The notes below the pieces were generated by a model, which made no database searches, was not told where the DNA came from, and saw nothing but the letters and a program-made list of their open reading frames with translations. Below, piece after piece: positions 11,700-24,729 of a DNA stretch of 62,000 nucleotides. Every line of letters starts with the position of its first letter. The stretch's first letter is position 1. The position numbers were made by a program, and so were the translations under genes. The stretch lies in assembly GCF_030272615.1 (NCBI RefSeq), contig NC_081415.1, positions 379,281,392 through 379,343,391 on the forward strand, read 5' to 3'. The stretch comes from Cryptomeria japonica. Taxonomy: Eukaryota; Streptophyta; Pinopsida; Cupressales; Cupressaceae.

Positions 11700-14330
11700 A
11701 TGTCAAACAAGAAGAGGGGTAGGAAACCTAAATGTGGGGAAGGCCATGAGAGGCCAACAAAAAGAAGAACGTTGTCTTCTTACATTGGCATTAGAAAAGA
11801 TTGTGGTGATAATCAGGAAGGTACATCATCACAAGTACCAGTACAAAATTCGTCACCTACACCGCATGTTGAAGATGGCAGTGAATGTGATATCTCAGAT
11901 TGGGATGATCTTGAAGAAGATTATCTAGTAGATGCCCAAGTTATCCAGAATGATATAATCAACTTGGGTGATAATGCCATTGATGATAATGCACGAAAGG
12001 GGAAAAGAAAGGCCAGATCAAAAAAGGGTGAACCACAATCAAAAAAGGATCGGGAGTGGGATATGTCAGTGAGGAATTTTCAAATTAATTGGGCATAAAA
12101 GCATCCATTCATTGAACTAATGGAGAATCCAATTGAAGGCGAGCCTCCAATAGAATGTAGGTGTATGATTTGCACTTGGAAACATAACAAGGAAATTAGG
12201 TTGTAGCTAAAATTTGACACCATAGAAAAGCATATGGGTAAAGTTTATGAAAAACAAATGATAGACGGGGTTGAAAAATTAGTGATAAGATGGAAAACAA
12301 AGGAGGAATTTAAGCATGTGAGGAGTTCCTAAGAGTATTATTTTCATGAGAAAATATAGATGAAACCTGCTGAAGTTAAAGGTTCTATTGAAGCTATTTT
12401 TGGAAAAGCAATGCAAATAGAACAACTGGGAAAAGTTGTTCAGTTAAGCGTTGTTTTTTATATTTTGAGCAAAGGGCGTGCTATGATAGATTTCCCATCA
12501 ATTAGTGGTTTATTACACTTTTTGAAAGTTCCTAACTATCCTAATAGACACTGGTCAGTAAACAGTGGATGGGAATGGGCAATTTGTCTTGCTGAGCTTG
12601 AAAAAGAAAATGTAAAGGAAAAAATAAGAGAGTCAAACTTTATTGCATTTTCTTTAGATGAAGTTACAACAGTAGACAATACTTCATGGGTATGCATGCA
12701 TGTCTATACTGTAGAGAATCATACCCGCCAACCTCATCTACTATCTGTTGCTAAAATGAAGGAGAGTGCAACATCGAAAAATTTATTTCAACTAGTAAAG
12801 AGAAGTTTAATTGAATATGGAGGTATGGATGACATGACGGTAGCCAAAAAATTGGTTTGTGTTGGAGCAGATGGAGCTTCAGTAATGCAAGGTCACAAGA
12901 ACATTCTTTGTACAAAGATTGAAACCTCATTTGCACCGTAGATTACTGCAATTCACTGCATGGCTCATAGAATGAATCTAGCTTTTGGAATTGTGAGCAA
13001 GTTTGCTTCGGTTAAAAAATTGAAATTTTAATAAGAGAGCTCTACTCACACTTTTGTCAAAGTCCCAAGCGATTTATGGAATTTCAACACTTTGTTGATG
13101 GAATAACTGATGGGAACAAGCTTCTCAAGGATAAGATACTAGATGGATCTCTTTGGATGGTCCAGTACATCGAGTGTTTTCAGAATATCCATCCTTGATT
13201 GGACTATTTCACACAGCTCGCGATGAATCAAATAACCCAAAATTTCTTGACCTTCTTGGGAGGTTAAGTAATTTAGAGACACTCTTAACTCTAGAAGCTC
13301 TTCTGCCCATGCTAGAGAAAATGAGGAATATTATGAAGGCTACCCAAAAAAGAGCTCTGTATATTGCAGAATATGCTACACTGCATAAGATGACATGCAT
13401 GACCCTCGACAATCTCTATCGAAATGAACCAACACTATCTAACAAATTTTTTTTTAAGTGGCAGACACTCACATATTTGAACAATCCTGATAACTTTTTA
13501 CAAATCAGTGCAAACGGGGAGGTATGTGCCAATGTATGGGGAATTGAGATACCAATGCACTTCTATGCCACGGTCGACCCCGAGGATCGAGGAAAGCACC
13601 CCAAGAAGCAACTAGCAAGAGTTACAAGGGAAGATTTCGACAAGATTGTTGAAACTGTAACTACTTCTATGAAGAAAATTGCATATGATCTTTACTCACA
13701 AATTAGAAGCAGATTCCCTCCTGACAACCTTCTCGAAGCCATGTCTATTGTGTTTCCTCATTATTGGAGCCTCAACAATGCATCTGATTTTTGAAGTAAG
13801 CTACTGATTTTGATAAAACAATTTTGCACATCTAGAGAATTGAATGGAGTAACTATAAATGGAATATTAGACGAAACTCATCTTTAAGAGAAATCATCTC
13901 ATTTTGCATACACTATGAGAGAACAATATGCCAAAATGGAGAACCCCCGCGAAGAGGGATCAATAACAAGGCTTTGGAAAACTATAGATGAGAACTTAGT
14001 GTTGCAAGATTCAATGCCAAAATATGTGAAGCTTGCTGATTTATGTCTTACCATGATATTGAGTTTGGTGGAAGATGAGAGAGTTTTTAGTGCTTTGGGG
14101 TTCCTAAAATCAACGCTAAGAAACAAACTGACAAAAATTTGGAAAATTGTTTGAGGCTTTATACATCTAGGTATGATGTCCACACTTTTCCTTATGATAG
14201 GGCACTGCAAATCTGGAGGTCCAAATATGAAAGAAGAGGTTTGGGAAAAACTTCAAACCAAAGTGCCATTGAGACTACTGACTCATGTATTGGACCTATT
14301 GAGATGCAGTTCAATGAAGGTATGTAGACT
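11700..14330 (+). pseudogene. hAT-family transposase, decayed
   Basis: ATG at 11700 begins a basic segment MSNKKRGRKPKCG. A BED/zinc-finger-like block CRCMICTWKHNKEIRL (near 12160-12206) is followed by KFDTIEKHMGK. The catalytic RNase H-like core has FSLDEVTTVDNTSWV (12650), GADGASVMQGHKN (12865) and AIHCMAHRMNLA (12950). A helical insertion domain covers 13153-13794. The C-terminal dimerisation region shows EDERVFSALGFLKSTLRNKL near 14070-14130, the hATC signature. The type resembles ZNF862-like hAT proteins. About ten in-frame stops and several frameshifts (for example near 13030, 13140 and 13800) inactivate it. It would cut and paste the 14.56-kb element. Confidence 0.85.
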
Positions 14331-15394
14331 CACAGTGAAGAAACCACGGACAAGAATCAAGAAAGCTCTGAATTTGATGAGGATGATTGGCAACTGTAAG
14401 AGATTGGTATTTATTAATCTTATTACTGTATCTCATCATTCATATTACAAAAGCATATTACTTTTTGCAATTAGAATTTAATATTGATTTGTAATTGTAT
14501 TTTTTAACTTTCTATTTCCAATTTTCTAGATTTAAAATAGCATAAAAAAATGACCATAATGTGTTTATTGATACAGAGATGTTTATTGTTTATTTAGACA
14601 TGTTTGCGTCTCAAATCCGTGTGATACATTTCAGAACTATATGATACAATTCATTCAATAGTAATACACATGTCAAGAACTTAGATTTTCATTAATTCTT
14701 TCAAAATTTAACCATATGATACCATTCATTCAATAGTAATACACCAATCTGTGTGATTCTCCATGCAAATTGCAAAAGTGAATACAAAGTTTCAGAACCC
14801 TTTGCAAATGACCCTGAATTACCTTTTATAGAAACAAGAGAACAAGAACAACTCCTATATAATTTTCCAATGTCCATGCAAAAGTGAATACAAAGTTTCA
14901 GAACCCTTTGCAAATGATCCGGAATTCCCTTTTATAGAAACAAGGGAGCAACAACAGCTTCAGGTTGAATTGCATGTTTGCAACATGTGAAGACTCAACA
15001 TCAAAATCACAAACTCAACACAAATTTATATGGCCATCACAAGCCGTATTAGCAATTTAACATATGCTACATGTCTGATGTCTCCTATTCAAAAAATAGA
15101 GTTCAAAATTAAATATTAATTCATGCCATGACAAATTAAATATAGATAATAGCAGTGCCTAAAACCTAGTAATCAGAAATAGAGAAATGCATAAATATTA
15201 AAGCAAGGGAGAATTTGAGAATACAAATTTACTGGCTGAAGTTTTGCACTATGCATCATAGTTGTGCGAGTGCTGGTTTTTTCCTATTCACAAAACAAAG
15301 TTATTTCAAGCGATGCCAAATTCCAAACAGAAAAAACATAAAACCTTGAAATTAAAAGTAAACAAAGAAAATTGTTCAATACATACTATGATTC
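14331..15394. other. Non-coding spacer between transposase and antisense gene, with short duplications
   Basis: A/T-rich. Contains two imperfect copies of a segment with ATTCATTCAATAGTAATACA (14650 and 14722) and two copies of about 70 bp around AAGTTTCAGAACCCTTTGCA (14788 and 14892), spaced 104 bp. No gene seen. Confidence 0.5.
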
Positions 15395-18300
15395 TTAAGA
15401 TTTTTGTGCCAGTTTTTGTAGGGTGCTCCACTCTTCATCTGATGGAAGGTCAATATTCTGTAAACTATGGAAAGTCAACTGCAACTTCGTCAACATTTCA
15501 TATTTAGAAGATTGACTTGACATCACTATTTCATCCAATACCGAATTTAGAGTTGTAAATGATTGGATGAATTCCAGAAAGCTTTGGGGAGTTGTGTCCT
15601 TAGGAAGCAAGTCTAAATCCAACTTCATTTTTATCTCCATGCTTTTTTTGTAAGCTTCTTTTCCAATGAATTTATTTGATGGGTCATCGGTCTTAGGCAA
15701 ACCAAGTTTAATCATTTTTTTTTTCTTTTCTTGCAGCTTCAATATCTTTTTTCCATAATTTTCCATAACTTCTAATGTTTCCCTTAGTTTATGGCATTTT
15801 TGAATGATAGATAATGTCTTAACTATGGCATCAATGCTGCTCTTAATTCCCTTGGATGCCAAGTAGCTGTCACTGGAATTGTAGACTACTTGCAAAATCT
15901 TTTTTGCCATATCCTCTTTTGAATAAACATGTGTGCTCTTCTCAAAGTGCCCTTTGATTTTCATATAAATTACTCTCAGACTTTCATTCAATTCAAACCA
16001 TTCCCACAACTTGTCACTCCTCTGCATTATTTATCGCCAAATGTTTTCTTGTATATACTTCATTGTATTTTTCATATTATCTTTCAATCTACCCTCCAAA
16101 GTTTTTATTTTATCATTTGCATTGTGCAGATCATCTTTCATTTGTGCACATTTTTTTCTTTCTTCATCTACTTCCTCTTGCAAATGTTTTTCTTTTTCCT
16201 TCCCATGATCCAATAGGTCCTGTAATTTTCTCATTTCAGTAGTAGCAGACTCATAACTTTTGTATAATTTTTGAAAATTGGCTTTTTCCTCATCAGTTTT
16301 TTTACTGCTTTTAGCCAGTTTTTCTATTAGGTCCTTCAATTCTGCATCCATCTTCTCCTACTCTACAATTTCTACTGTAGAGCCCGAATTTTTTATCCTT
16401 TTCTGTAAATCATTGCACTTGCTTTTTGCTGCTTTCCTCCTTGATTTTTTGTTTGCCAGGTCTGCTTGTAACTTTTCTATTTGTTTCTCCAGTTTATTTC
16501 TCTCTTTCTCTACCTTTAGCAGTGAAGTGTAGACCACTTCGTTAGTCCTTTTTGACATACTAATTTTGTCCACATTATGTACTTTGTAAAAATCCATTTG
16601 GAGGGTGCTAACTTGAAATTCAGAGGGATCTATCTAACTGTGTGGTGGATTTTTATCTTTATTTGGGGCCAGGGGAATAACAATCATGAACTCCATCATA
16701 TCTTTATGTGGGTCATATGTTGGAAATACCCTATTCCTTGTAGGCTCTTTGTTTAAAAATTCAGTCAAGGAAACCCTATGAAATGCTTTCTTTTTTTAAT
16801 TATTTGCTTTTGTTGTGTGTTCCTATTTTTCATAGTAATCATGATATTGAAAATATGGGCTTGTTGAAGCAATTGAATGTTTGAAAGGTGACATAAGAAT
16901 ACCAGAGGCTCTAGTTCCACTTATTCATGTGGTTTTAACTAATGCTTGAATAGGATTACCAACAACAATTCCTGATACTGTCCCACTCCCACTGACACTT
17001 TCATGTGTAGTTTTCATAATCTTTTTAGGTGTGTGATCTGAAGCTGCAAATGATTGTTTTGTAGTGTCAGTGGCATTTGATATAGGATTTTGAATAGTAT
17101 TAGTATCTACCACTAGTGGCCTGTTGCGAGAGATATTTTGTTGTAGCCCTTGTCCAACAACTAGACAACTAGTATTAGTAGTAGTAGTAGTATCCATGCC
17201 AACCCCACCATGGCCACTAATCACAACATCACTTGACTGAACAATAATGGGAATACTATTCCTAGATTCCCCACCTGTGGCAGTGGCACTTGATTCACCA
17301 CCAATGGGAATACCATGATGTGGTGGTGGTTGTGGATTGGAACCTGAAACAAATGTAGGTGGACCTTGAGGGTAATGAGTAGTACCTATTTGTGATGAAT
17401 CCGAAGAATCAAGTCCAATGACCAGTTTAACAAGAGCTTTTGATTTTAGCCCTTATGGAAGTTGTACCTGAAGTGGATACCAAATGCCCTATCCTCTGGC
17501 ACCTAGACCACCACCTTAAAAACCCATTTTTTCCACAATGCTTGCCCCTTTGCTATATTTTTCTTTCATGGACTCATGGACTGCACCTAATATTTTAGGG
17601 ACTGTAGTAGTTGTTGGAGCGGGCTCAACCTCATACTCATCATCATTTTCACTCCTATCAAGTGTTGTTGTGGGATGCTCCATATTCCACAATTTGCTAA
17701 ACTCTTCATCCTTGTCGATGGTCTCAAATTCTACACTGGTCTTTGGTTCACCAAGATTCTTCCTCATAGTCCAAAAATCATTTATTTTGGTTTGAGTCCA
17801 AAAAATCTCTTTACATTCTTGCTGAATTGATTTGGGAATATATTTCTTAGATGGATTAGCAGATTTTAGGTAGAAATTGTAGGACCTCCTATGTTGGATG
17901 CCCTGGCCCTCCTCTGTTGTCCTCTGTGTGTGCAATGTCATAATTTGTGATGAAATTTCTTCTATTGAAATGTTATTGTCAGCTGCAATTTTCTCCATCT
18001 CTTTTTTAACCTCATCCCAGGAGTCCATGTTTCTACGCTTTTCTAGCAATGGTTTACTTTCACATTGACATAATGCTGAAGAGTTCCCATTTTTCTTAAG
18101 CCTTGCTTGAACTACACTGATTGGATCATACTGCCAGAGACCCTCATCACCAAAGTTAAAAACTGTCAAAAAATCATGTGCCACATTGAATGGTTTTCTC
18201 TCAAACGTGAACCCTCCACATGAGAAAGGCAAGGAAGGAAATATGCTCTTCTTTTGTTGACCATGGAAGTGCCTATCTATGCTCTCCAATTGTCGTACAT

Positions 18301-19464
18301 ACTCTAATGCAAATACCCTCTCTGTCACATGTATTGGAAGTCTGTATGGTTTTACTCTCGATCCATAAAACCTTAACACAGTGAATTATTCCATGAAGAA
18401 CCAGTTAGCCAATTCTATTTGACTTCCGAGTTGAATGCAATCTCTACAAGACACATGCAACCTAGGCATTGGTGCCAAACAGAAGTCTACAAAATGGTTG
18501 TAGTTCTTTTTGTTATCATGCATCCTTATCTTTGGTGTCCATTCATATATTGGACACTCTGTTCTGTTCCCAGTCTTCTCATCAATCCTATAGCTCACAA
18601 TTTGAAGCTTGTTGGTTTGGAATATTGCACGATACTTGGATAGAAGGAGATAGCACAAGTAGGATGAGAACCTAAATGTCTTAAGGAACCTTTTTTTATC
18701 ATTAGCAATTGCTTTTGCATGGATTTAACAATGTGCTCAATAAAATTATATCCTACTGGCTGACCTACACAATGGATATTATAAATTATTTCAAGAAGGC
18801 TTGCACCCACTTCCCTATCATTTTCCAATCCCAAGCAAAACGACAGCAAGGAAATAGTATCCCCAACCCATGGAACAAAAATGTTAGAATGATAAGGAGG
18901 CTTATGATTCTAATCCAACACAATACAAGTACCACTCTTTATTATAGCTTTGATAAATGAATCTCTGTGACTTGGATCAAGACTCTCATTATTCCCTGTC
19001 AGCTTTTCAAGGTCAATTTGGATGTTTGAGTTTTGGGCTTCAAATCCTAGGTTCAACAAATGAGCAAATTCTCCCTCGTTTATGGATATAATTTCCTCTT
19101 TTGTATTTTTATTGACAATTGTTTTTTTATCTTCATCATAATTTTCGATGCAAACCATGACAAAATCAGGGCAAGGGAATACTTCAAGTAGCACCATGCT
19201 TCCCAATCTAGCATCCCACGATGCGATTTTATTTGTTTTTTGTTTTAACATTGGGTTGAAAATAGTAAATTTTTCCCTGGATGCATCTGCCGCCTTACTA
19301 GACAATGCATATCTAATATCTATGATATGCTTTTCACCATGGATAGCAGGGTCATAAATATCATGGTATTCATCAGTGAAACCTGGTGTTTTAACCAGTT
19401 CGGTTAGGTACATTTTATTTTTCACTTTGCTTCCTGTTGAACTACTGCTTCCCGTTTTCCCCAT
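15395..19464 (-). pseudogene. Large antisense accessory gene of the hAT element, coiled-coil C-terminus, function unknown
   Basis: Starts at ATG 19464 (MGKTGSSSSTGSKVKNK) and stays open for about 1,350 codons with few breaks: stops at about 18910, 18386, 17516, 16360 and 16030, a frameshift near 18730 and others between 17500 and 17230. N-terminal domain: VKTPGFTDEYHDIYDP, a segment ISINEGEFAHLLNLGF like plant-mobile-type proteins, and FRFSSYLCYLLL (18641-18676). Middle: PYRLPIHVTERVFALEYV, CGGFTFERKPFN, then acidic and Ser/Thr-rich linkers. C-terminus: a long Lys/Glu-rich coiled coil (16597-16031) and a helical end domain (16027-15395) finishing STLQKLAQKS. Not recognised as any named family. 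Its state is better than the transposase, which hints at selection or a later arrival. Retention with the hAT element suggests an accessory role; this is inference. Confidence 0.65.
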
Positions 19465-19672
19465 CGTTATTATTGTTAATAATTCAAAATAATGCTAGAT
19501 AAAAACCTGAAAATGCTAACCCTGAAATTGGACCACGAGATTAAAAAAAGCAAAAAGGAAGGATGTAGGTGTTGTAGATTTTACTCGGAATTTATATTTC
19601 ACTAGATTGGCACAGACAGTCTCTATTGTAACTTGCATTCCTCAATCTAGTAGTTGTTTTTGAAACTCCCTC

Positions 19673-19680
19673 GATTTATA
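19673..19680 (-). promoter_or_regulatory. TATA box for the antisense accessory gene
   Basis: Minus-strand TATAAATC about 210 bp before the ATG at 19464, giving a reasonable 5' UTR. Between them a CTAGATTG/CAATCTAG inverted pair occurs (19600-19655). Confidence 0.4.
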
Positions 19681-19766
19681 GGTTTGTCCATGAAATGAAA
19701 TACAATTATGATTTACGAGTCTCTTATTTTGAAAACTCTGAAAAGTACAAAAGTAATACCTAAAGG

Positions 19767-21605
19767 GCAAAATATCTAGAATCATGTTGTAATTTTATTA
19801 ATTATTATTAATAACTATTCCATGCCGAAGGACAAAACATTCATTACTTCAGTATAAATTCTGAGGACATTAAATGTAAAACATTCAATTTTGGGTGAAG
19901 TTCTCACAAATGTGTTCACTTCCCACATTCGGGCCGAAATCCACCCTAAGTCGTTGATCTTAACTCATCCAACGAACGATGGCAAAATATCTAGAATCAT
20001 GTTGAAATTTTATTAATTATTATTAATAACTATTCCATGCCGAAGGACAAAACATTCATTACTTCAGTATAAATTCTAAGGACATTAGACTTAATTATAT
20101 TTAATTAAATTTAAAACGTTTCAATTCCGGGTGAAGTTCTCACAAATGTGTTCACTTCCCACATTCAGGCCAAAATCCATCCTAAGCCGTTGATCTTTTC
20201 TCATCCAATGGACGATGGTACTTGCTATTAGATGTCATGGCCCGTGGGTCCCATGACTTCTACCATTTTTCTGGCACATCACCATACTCATGTCACTTTT
20301 CAGGTCTATTTTTTAAGTCTATTTAATCATTTTAAACTTCCGCTCGAAAAAGAGCTTTATAGACTTAATTATATTTAATTAAATTTAAAATGTTCAATTC
20401 CAATTTCTGGGCGAAGTTCTCACAAATGTGTTCACTTCCCACATTCGGGCCGAAATCCACCCTAAGTCGTTGATTTTTGCTCATCCAATGGACGATTGTA
20501 CCTATAGTCAGATGTCGTGGGTCCCATGACTTTTGCCATTTTTCTGGCTCGTCACCATACTTGTGTCACTTTTCGGGTCTATTTTTTAAGTCTATTTAAT
20601 CATTTTAAAATTTCACCTGAAAAAGAGCTTTATAGACTTAATTATATTTAATTAAATTTAAAATGTTAAATTTTGGGCGAAGTTCTCACAAATGTGTTCA
20701 CTTCCCACATTTGGGCCGAAATCCACCCTAAGCCGTTGATCTTTTCTCATCCAACGGATGATTGTACATGTTGTTAAATGTCATGGGTCTCATGACTTCT
20801 GCCATTTTTCTGTCACGTCACCATACTCGTGTCACTTTTCGGGTCTATTTTTTAAGTCTATTTAATCATTTTAAACTTCCACCTAAAAAAGAGCTTTATA
20901 GACTTAATTATATTTAATTAAATTAAAAATGTTCAATTCCAATTTCCGGGCGAAGTTCTCACAAATGTGTTCACTTCCCACATTCGGGTCGAAATCCACC
21001 CTAAGCCATTGATCTTTTCTCATCCAACGGACGATTGTACCTATTGTCAAATGTTGTGGGTCCCATGACTTCTGCCATTTTTCTTGTACGTCACCATACT
21101 CGTGTCACTTTTCGGGTTTGTTTTTTAAGTCTATTTAATCATTTTAAAATTCCACTCGAAAAAGAGCTTTATAGACTTAATTATATTTAATTAAATTTAA
21201 TATATTAAGTTCTAGGCGAAGTTCTCACAAATGTGTTCACTTCCCACATTCGGGCCGAAATCCACCCTAAGCCATTGATCTTTGCTCATCCAACGGATGA
21301 TTGTACCTATTGTCAGATGTCGTGGGTCCCATTACTTCTGCCATTTTTCTGGCATGTCACCATACTCATGTCACTTTTCGGGTCTGTTTTTTAAGTCTAT
21401 TTAATCATTTTAAAATTCTGCCCAAAAAAGAGCTTTATAGACTTAATTATATTTAATTAAATTTAAAATGTTAAATTCCGAGCGAAGTTCTCACAAATGT
21501 GTTCACTTCCCACATTTGGGCCAAAATCCACCCTAAGTTGTTGATCTTTGCTCATCTAACAGACGATGGTACCTGTTGAGTGTTGTTAGATGTCGTCGGT
21601 CCCAT
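19767..21605 (+). repeat. Tandem array, seven copies of a 266-280-bp unit
   Basis: The anchor GTTCTCACAAATGTGTTCAC occurs at 19900, 20136, 20416, 20682, 20955, 21221 and 21487: spacings 236, 280, 266, 273, 266 and 266. Each unit also has CATCCAACGGACGAT preceded by CCGTTGATC (an inverted CCGTTG/CAACGG pair) and GACTTAATTATATTTAATTA. The first two copies include a 105-bp duplication (19767-19871 and 19981-20090) in place of part of the unit. Copies differ by a few percent. No ORF. Confidence 0.9.
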
Positions 21606-22203
21606 AATAAGAGACATTTAAATTTTAAAGATGTGCAATAGTTTGAGATAACTATTAAATCTATTGTTAATATTATTTGTAAAAATATGAAATTGAAAAA
21701 TAGTATAAAACATGAAACTTAGTTTCTAGAATAAAACAAATAACTAAATAAAAATATAAATTTTGATATACAATTTGAAAGGTAAAAGATTAATATAAAA
21801 AAGAAAACATTCAATATTAAATCTTAAATATTAATTTAAAGTTTAATATAATTAAAATAAGTAAATATGTGCAGTCTTTTAAAAAATGTGCAATTCTCAA
21901 CTTGTTAAGCGAATAAATGTGGCAAGTACAACTGTCAAGGTGGTGAATGTTTGTTGCATAAGGAAGTTCTCTGCAGCAGGTCGCACGAACAAAGGGAGGA
22001 GAGGATGGCATGGAATCTTTTTCCTAATCTCATGGCATTAATGCCTTATCCTCCACACTCATTACTTGCCCTAGACGGAGGCAAAATTTATTATCTTTTG
22101 ATCTATGTGCCAGATTTTGTTTTGAAGAAGACCAAATTTGTATCTTGTAGCTTTTGTATTACATTATTTTTGTAGGAAGTGTTTTTTGAAATTGCAGGTG
22201 ACC
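21606..22203. other. A/T-rich stretch, no gene seen
   Basis: Very A/T-rich to about 21900, then mixed sequence leading to the ORF at 22204. No recognisable motif. Confidence 0.3.
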
Positions 22204-22893
22204 ATGGAGGCCAATTTCACACTGCGAACAAAAAAGAAATTGGTGCCCTTTTTGGGCAAAGTATTAGATAAATGAATGTAAGGATTATCCTAGTTTAAGG
22301 ATAATAATCTATGGGTGGCAACTTGTCTGATGCTTGTGGAGGAGGTAGCACATATCCGTCACCAATATCGAACCAACATGGAGGTATACTCTTTGATTCT
22401 GGGGTGGGCCTGTGAATTCTAACCGGAGGTGGAAAAGGTGAAACTCACTTTGGTCAAATTGATAGATGGGGATTTTTTGATCAACTTGGACTCAATTTTG
22501 GAGTGGGTGGTGCCACAAGTTGGCATTCGAATTAAGGAAGGGGATGACCAGGAGGAATTGCTCCCTTTTATCTGTGGCCTAGAGGATGAAATCAAATACC
22601 AGTGCCGTGAATGAGCTCGTGTGGCATGGAAAGCTATGAAACTTTTCATGAAATTAACCAAGGTGGATGAAGTCCTGAAGGCTCTGCACATGGTGGTAAG
22701 GATGGAGGTTGGTATGGAATTGAGAGATAGATTTGAAAAAGGCAGGGCCATACAACTACTGGCAAGTTTGGAGGGCGACCCCGACTTCGGGTGCATAGAC
22801 TGCATTCCAAAAATGAAAGCTGAAGTGGCAAAAGGGAAAGCATCAACCTCCGAGGAAGGAAGAGAGGAGGTGACCCAGGGGGATAATGAGTGA
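22204..22893 (+). pseudogene. Unknown helical protein remnant inside the hAT element, with retrotransposed-looking 3' end
   Basis: ATG at 22204 (MEANFTLRTKKKLVPFLGK) opens a single frame to the stop at 22891-22893, about 229 codons, broken by stops near 22273, 22279, 22291, 22423 and 22613 but with no frameshift. Segments such as DSILEWVVPQVGIRIKEGDD and WKAMKLFMKLTKVDEVLKAL suggest an all-helical fold; the end is acidic. Downstream (22894-23182) is a 3' UTR-like sequence ending AATAAAAAAAATATTTACCG and then a run of A's, like a poly(A) tail. I read it as a retro-inserted gene or the 3' end of a 5'-truncated LINE carrying an ORF3-like gene. Function unknown. Confidence 0.5.
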
Positions 22894-23150
22894 GTGGCCT
22901 ATCGGCTAGTACTTTTTAGTTTGCTTCCAAATGTTTTCAACTGTTAGTTTTTAATTCCAAAACTTTTTATCAATGATGGAACATTTGTTGGATAACCAGC
23001 CACGAACTGGTTTTTTGTTTACTGCTACTAGATGTAGGGTAGGATAATTTAAGAGTTTGGACTGTGGGCAGTATGGATCTCTTTTTGTCTACGTTTATGC
23101 ATGGTGATGGACTGCAAATTTTGTATTTTGAAATCTCTGAATCAATAGAA

Positions 23151-23182
23151 TAAAAAAAATATTTACCGATCAAAAAAAAAAA
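23151..23182 (+). other. Poly(A)-like tail of a retro-inserted sequence
   Basis: AATAAAAAAAATATTTACCG followed by TC and 11 A's. Typical end of a plant non-LTR insertion; matching flanking duplications were not found by eye. Confidence 0.5.
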
Positions 23183-23712
23183 GAAGTAAATTTAATATAA
23201 GTAAGTTGGAGTTTTAGTTCAAATCTTAACTATATATATAAAATTATAATCAACCATAACCAATGTACAAATAATTAATGGAACAAACTGATTTTTTTTT
23301 ATATATATTAAATATAGAGGAAGAAGCATTACATAAAAAAGATCACAGTATTAAATTTATTTCCATTTTTTAACAAATAATTGAAATAACGTAGCTCATA
23401 TACAACAAACACTTGAAAAACTTTAATTAATAAAAATGAAATAGAATTATAGAAAACATTTTTATATCCATAAGACTCTAAGAGGCAAACTGAAACAAAC
23501 TGGAATTTGAAAAATTATCATTAATATTTATGCTTTGGAAATTTACAATTTTTACATCTGAGACTTGAGTCCCTCAAAAACTTAAAAGCCAAAATGAGTG
23601 AGCCACTGGCATTGAGCCTGTTAGGGTTTGAGGACATAGAAAAAAAACTACTAGGGGCCCAGGGGGGCAAGGCTAGGGCACAGGTAGTGGAATTGTTTAC
23701 AATTTTGCCCTA
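23183..23712. other. A/T-rich non-coding stretch
   Basis: Low-complexity A/T sequence including TATATATATA, ending in G-rich GGGGCCCAGGGGGGC at about 23655. No gene seen. Confidence 0.3.
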
Positions 23713-24285
23713 AGAATCTGGCCCTCCTTCCATGTAGAATTCTTCAAACAACATAAGCTGAGAGAATTCTTCAAGCCACATGTAGTTTGGAAAGTCATCC
23801 AGGAGCAACCATTTTCAGAGGAAGTCCCTGCCAATCCGTGCCCATTTCTTGTGACACATCAACTTCTCCGCATTTAGGTTTAGAAGAAACGGTTGCCTGG
23901 CCACTAGCACTGTTTGGTCAGGGAGGAGAGTCTTGGATAATTCACTCGCCCAAGGGATCCCTACTCCTACTTCTGCAAGGACGACAAGAGTAATATCATC
24001 TCCAAGGAAGTCTTCCTTAAAAACCTTCCTCAATAGCATTTGCATATCCACCTTGTCTCCTTCGAGGTCTAGAAGAGATGCTAAGAAGCGGGATGTAATG
24101 TTTGTGTTAACACGGTACCTATTTTCGTTTTGCAGAAACTCTCTGCCTAGCACCATCCACATAGCCTCATTGGTGAATGACCCAACCTCATTATAGATTG
24201 ATTGGAGGGTTGGGTCTCTAATGGAGCCTAGAAAGGCCCTCTGGTCCTCTGTAGAAATGCTTCTCAATCGGATGGGAGTGTCCAT
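23713..24285 (-). pseudogene. Unknown ORF convergent with the 22.2-kb ORF
   Basis: ATG at 24285 (MDTPIRLRSISTEDQRAF) runs 157 codons to a stop at 23815 and, in the same frame, on through WLLLDDFPNYMWLEEF to a second stop at about 23713, roughly 190 codons in total. Only one internal stop is seen, which is unusually clean for this window. Segments: SIYNEVGSFTNEAMWMVLG, FLASLLDLEGDKVDMQML, LPDQTVLVARQPFLLNL. No catalytic or zinc motif is visible. It could be a host exon captured by the transposon or part of another element. It faces the ORF at 22204-22893. Confidence 0.5.
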
Positions 24286-24729
24286 CTTGAGAAAATAGAT
24301 TAACAAATTAAACAACTTGAGCCTATAAACCTAAACCAGAGGAAGAATTAAAAATTTTAAATAGTGTGAGCTCCAACGATTTATCTACCAAATGGCAAAG
24401 GCTAATTGAAGATGAAAGAAGCAGAGATCGTATATAAATAGTTGAAGCTCTTGATTGTAATAATTACTTCTTTAATCATATTAATTGCTATAAAAAATTT
24501 AAATCTTTCGTATCTCTGCAAATCTTTCCCATAAATGCACTATTGTGCGAAAATGGAAGCAGCTATAAACTAGTACCAAATTGGCAAGTATCACATTAGA
24601 AGTCATGGGGACAGAGTGGATTGCAATTAGTGAAAAGATATATATTAAATGAATGAAATTATCGATCATGATTCGTGACATTTGATATGTGTCTATTGAA
24701 TCCAATTCCATTTCAGGCACTTTTTGGTG

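Noticed and set aside
16011-16532. Plus-strand ORFs rich in Phe, Ser and Leu that look membrane-like
   Set aside because: They are the complement of the Lys/Glu-rich coiled coil of the minus-strand accessory gene.
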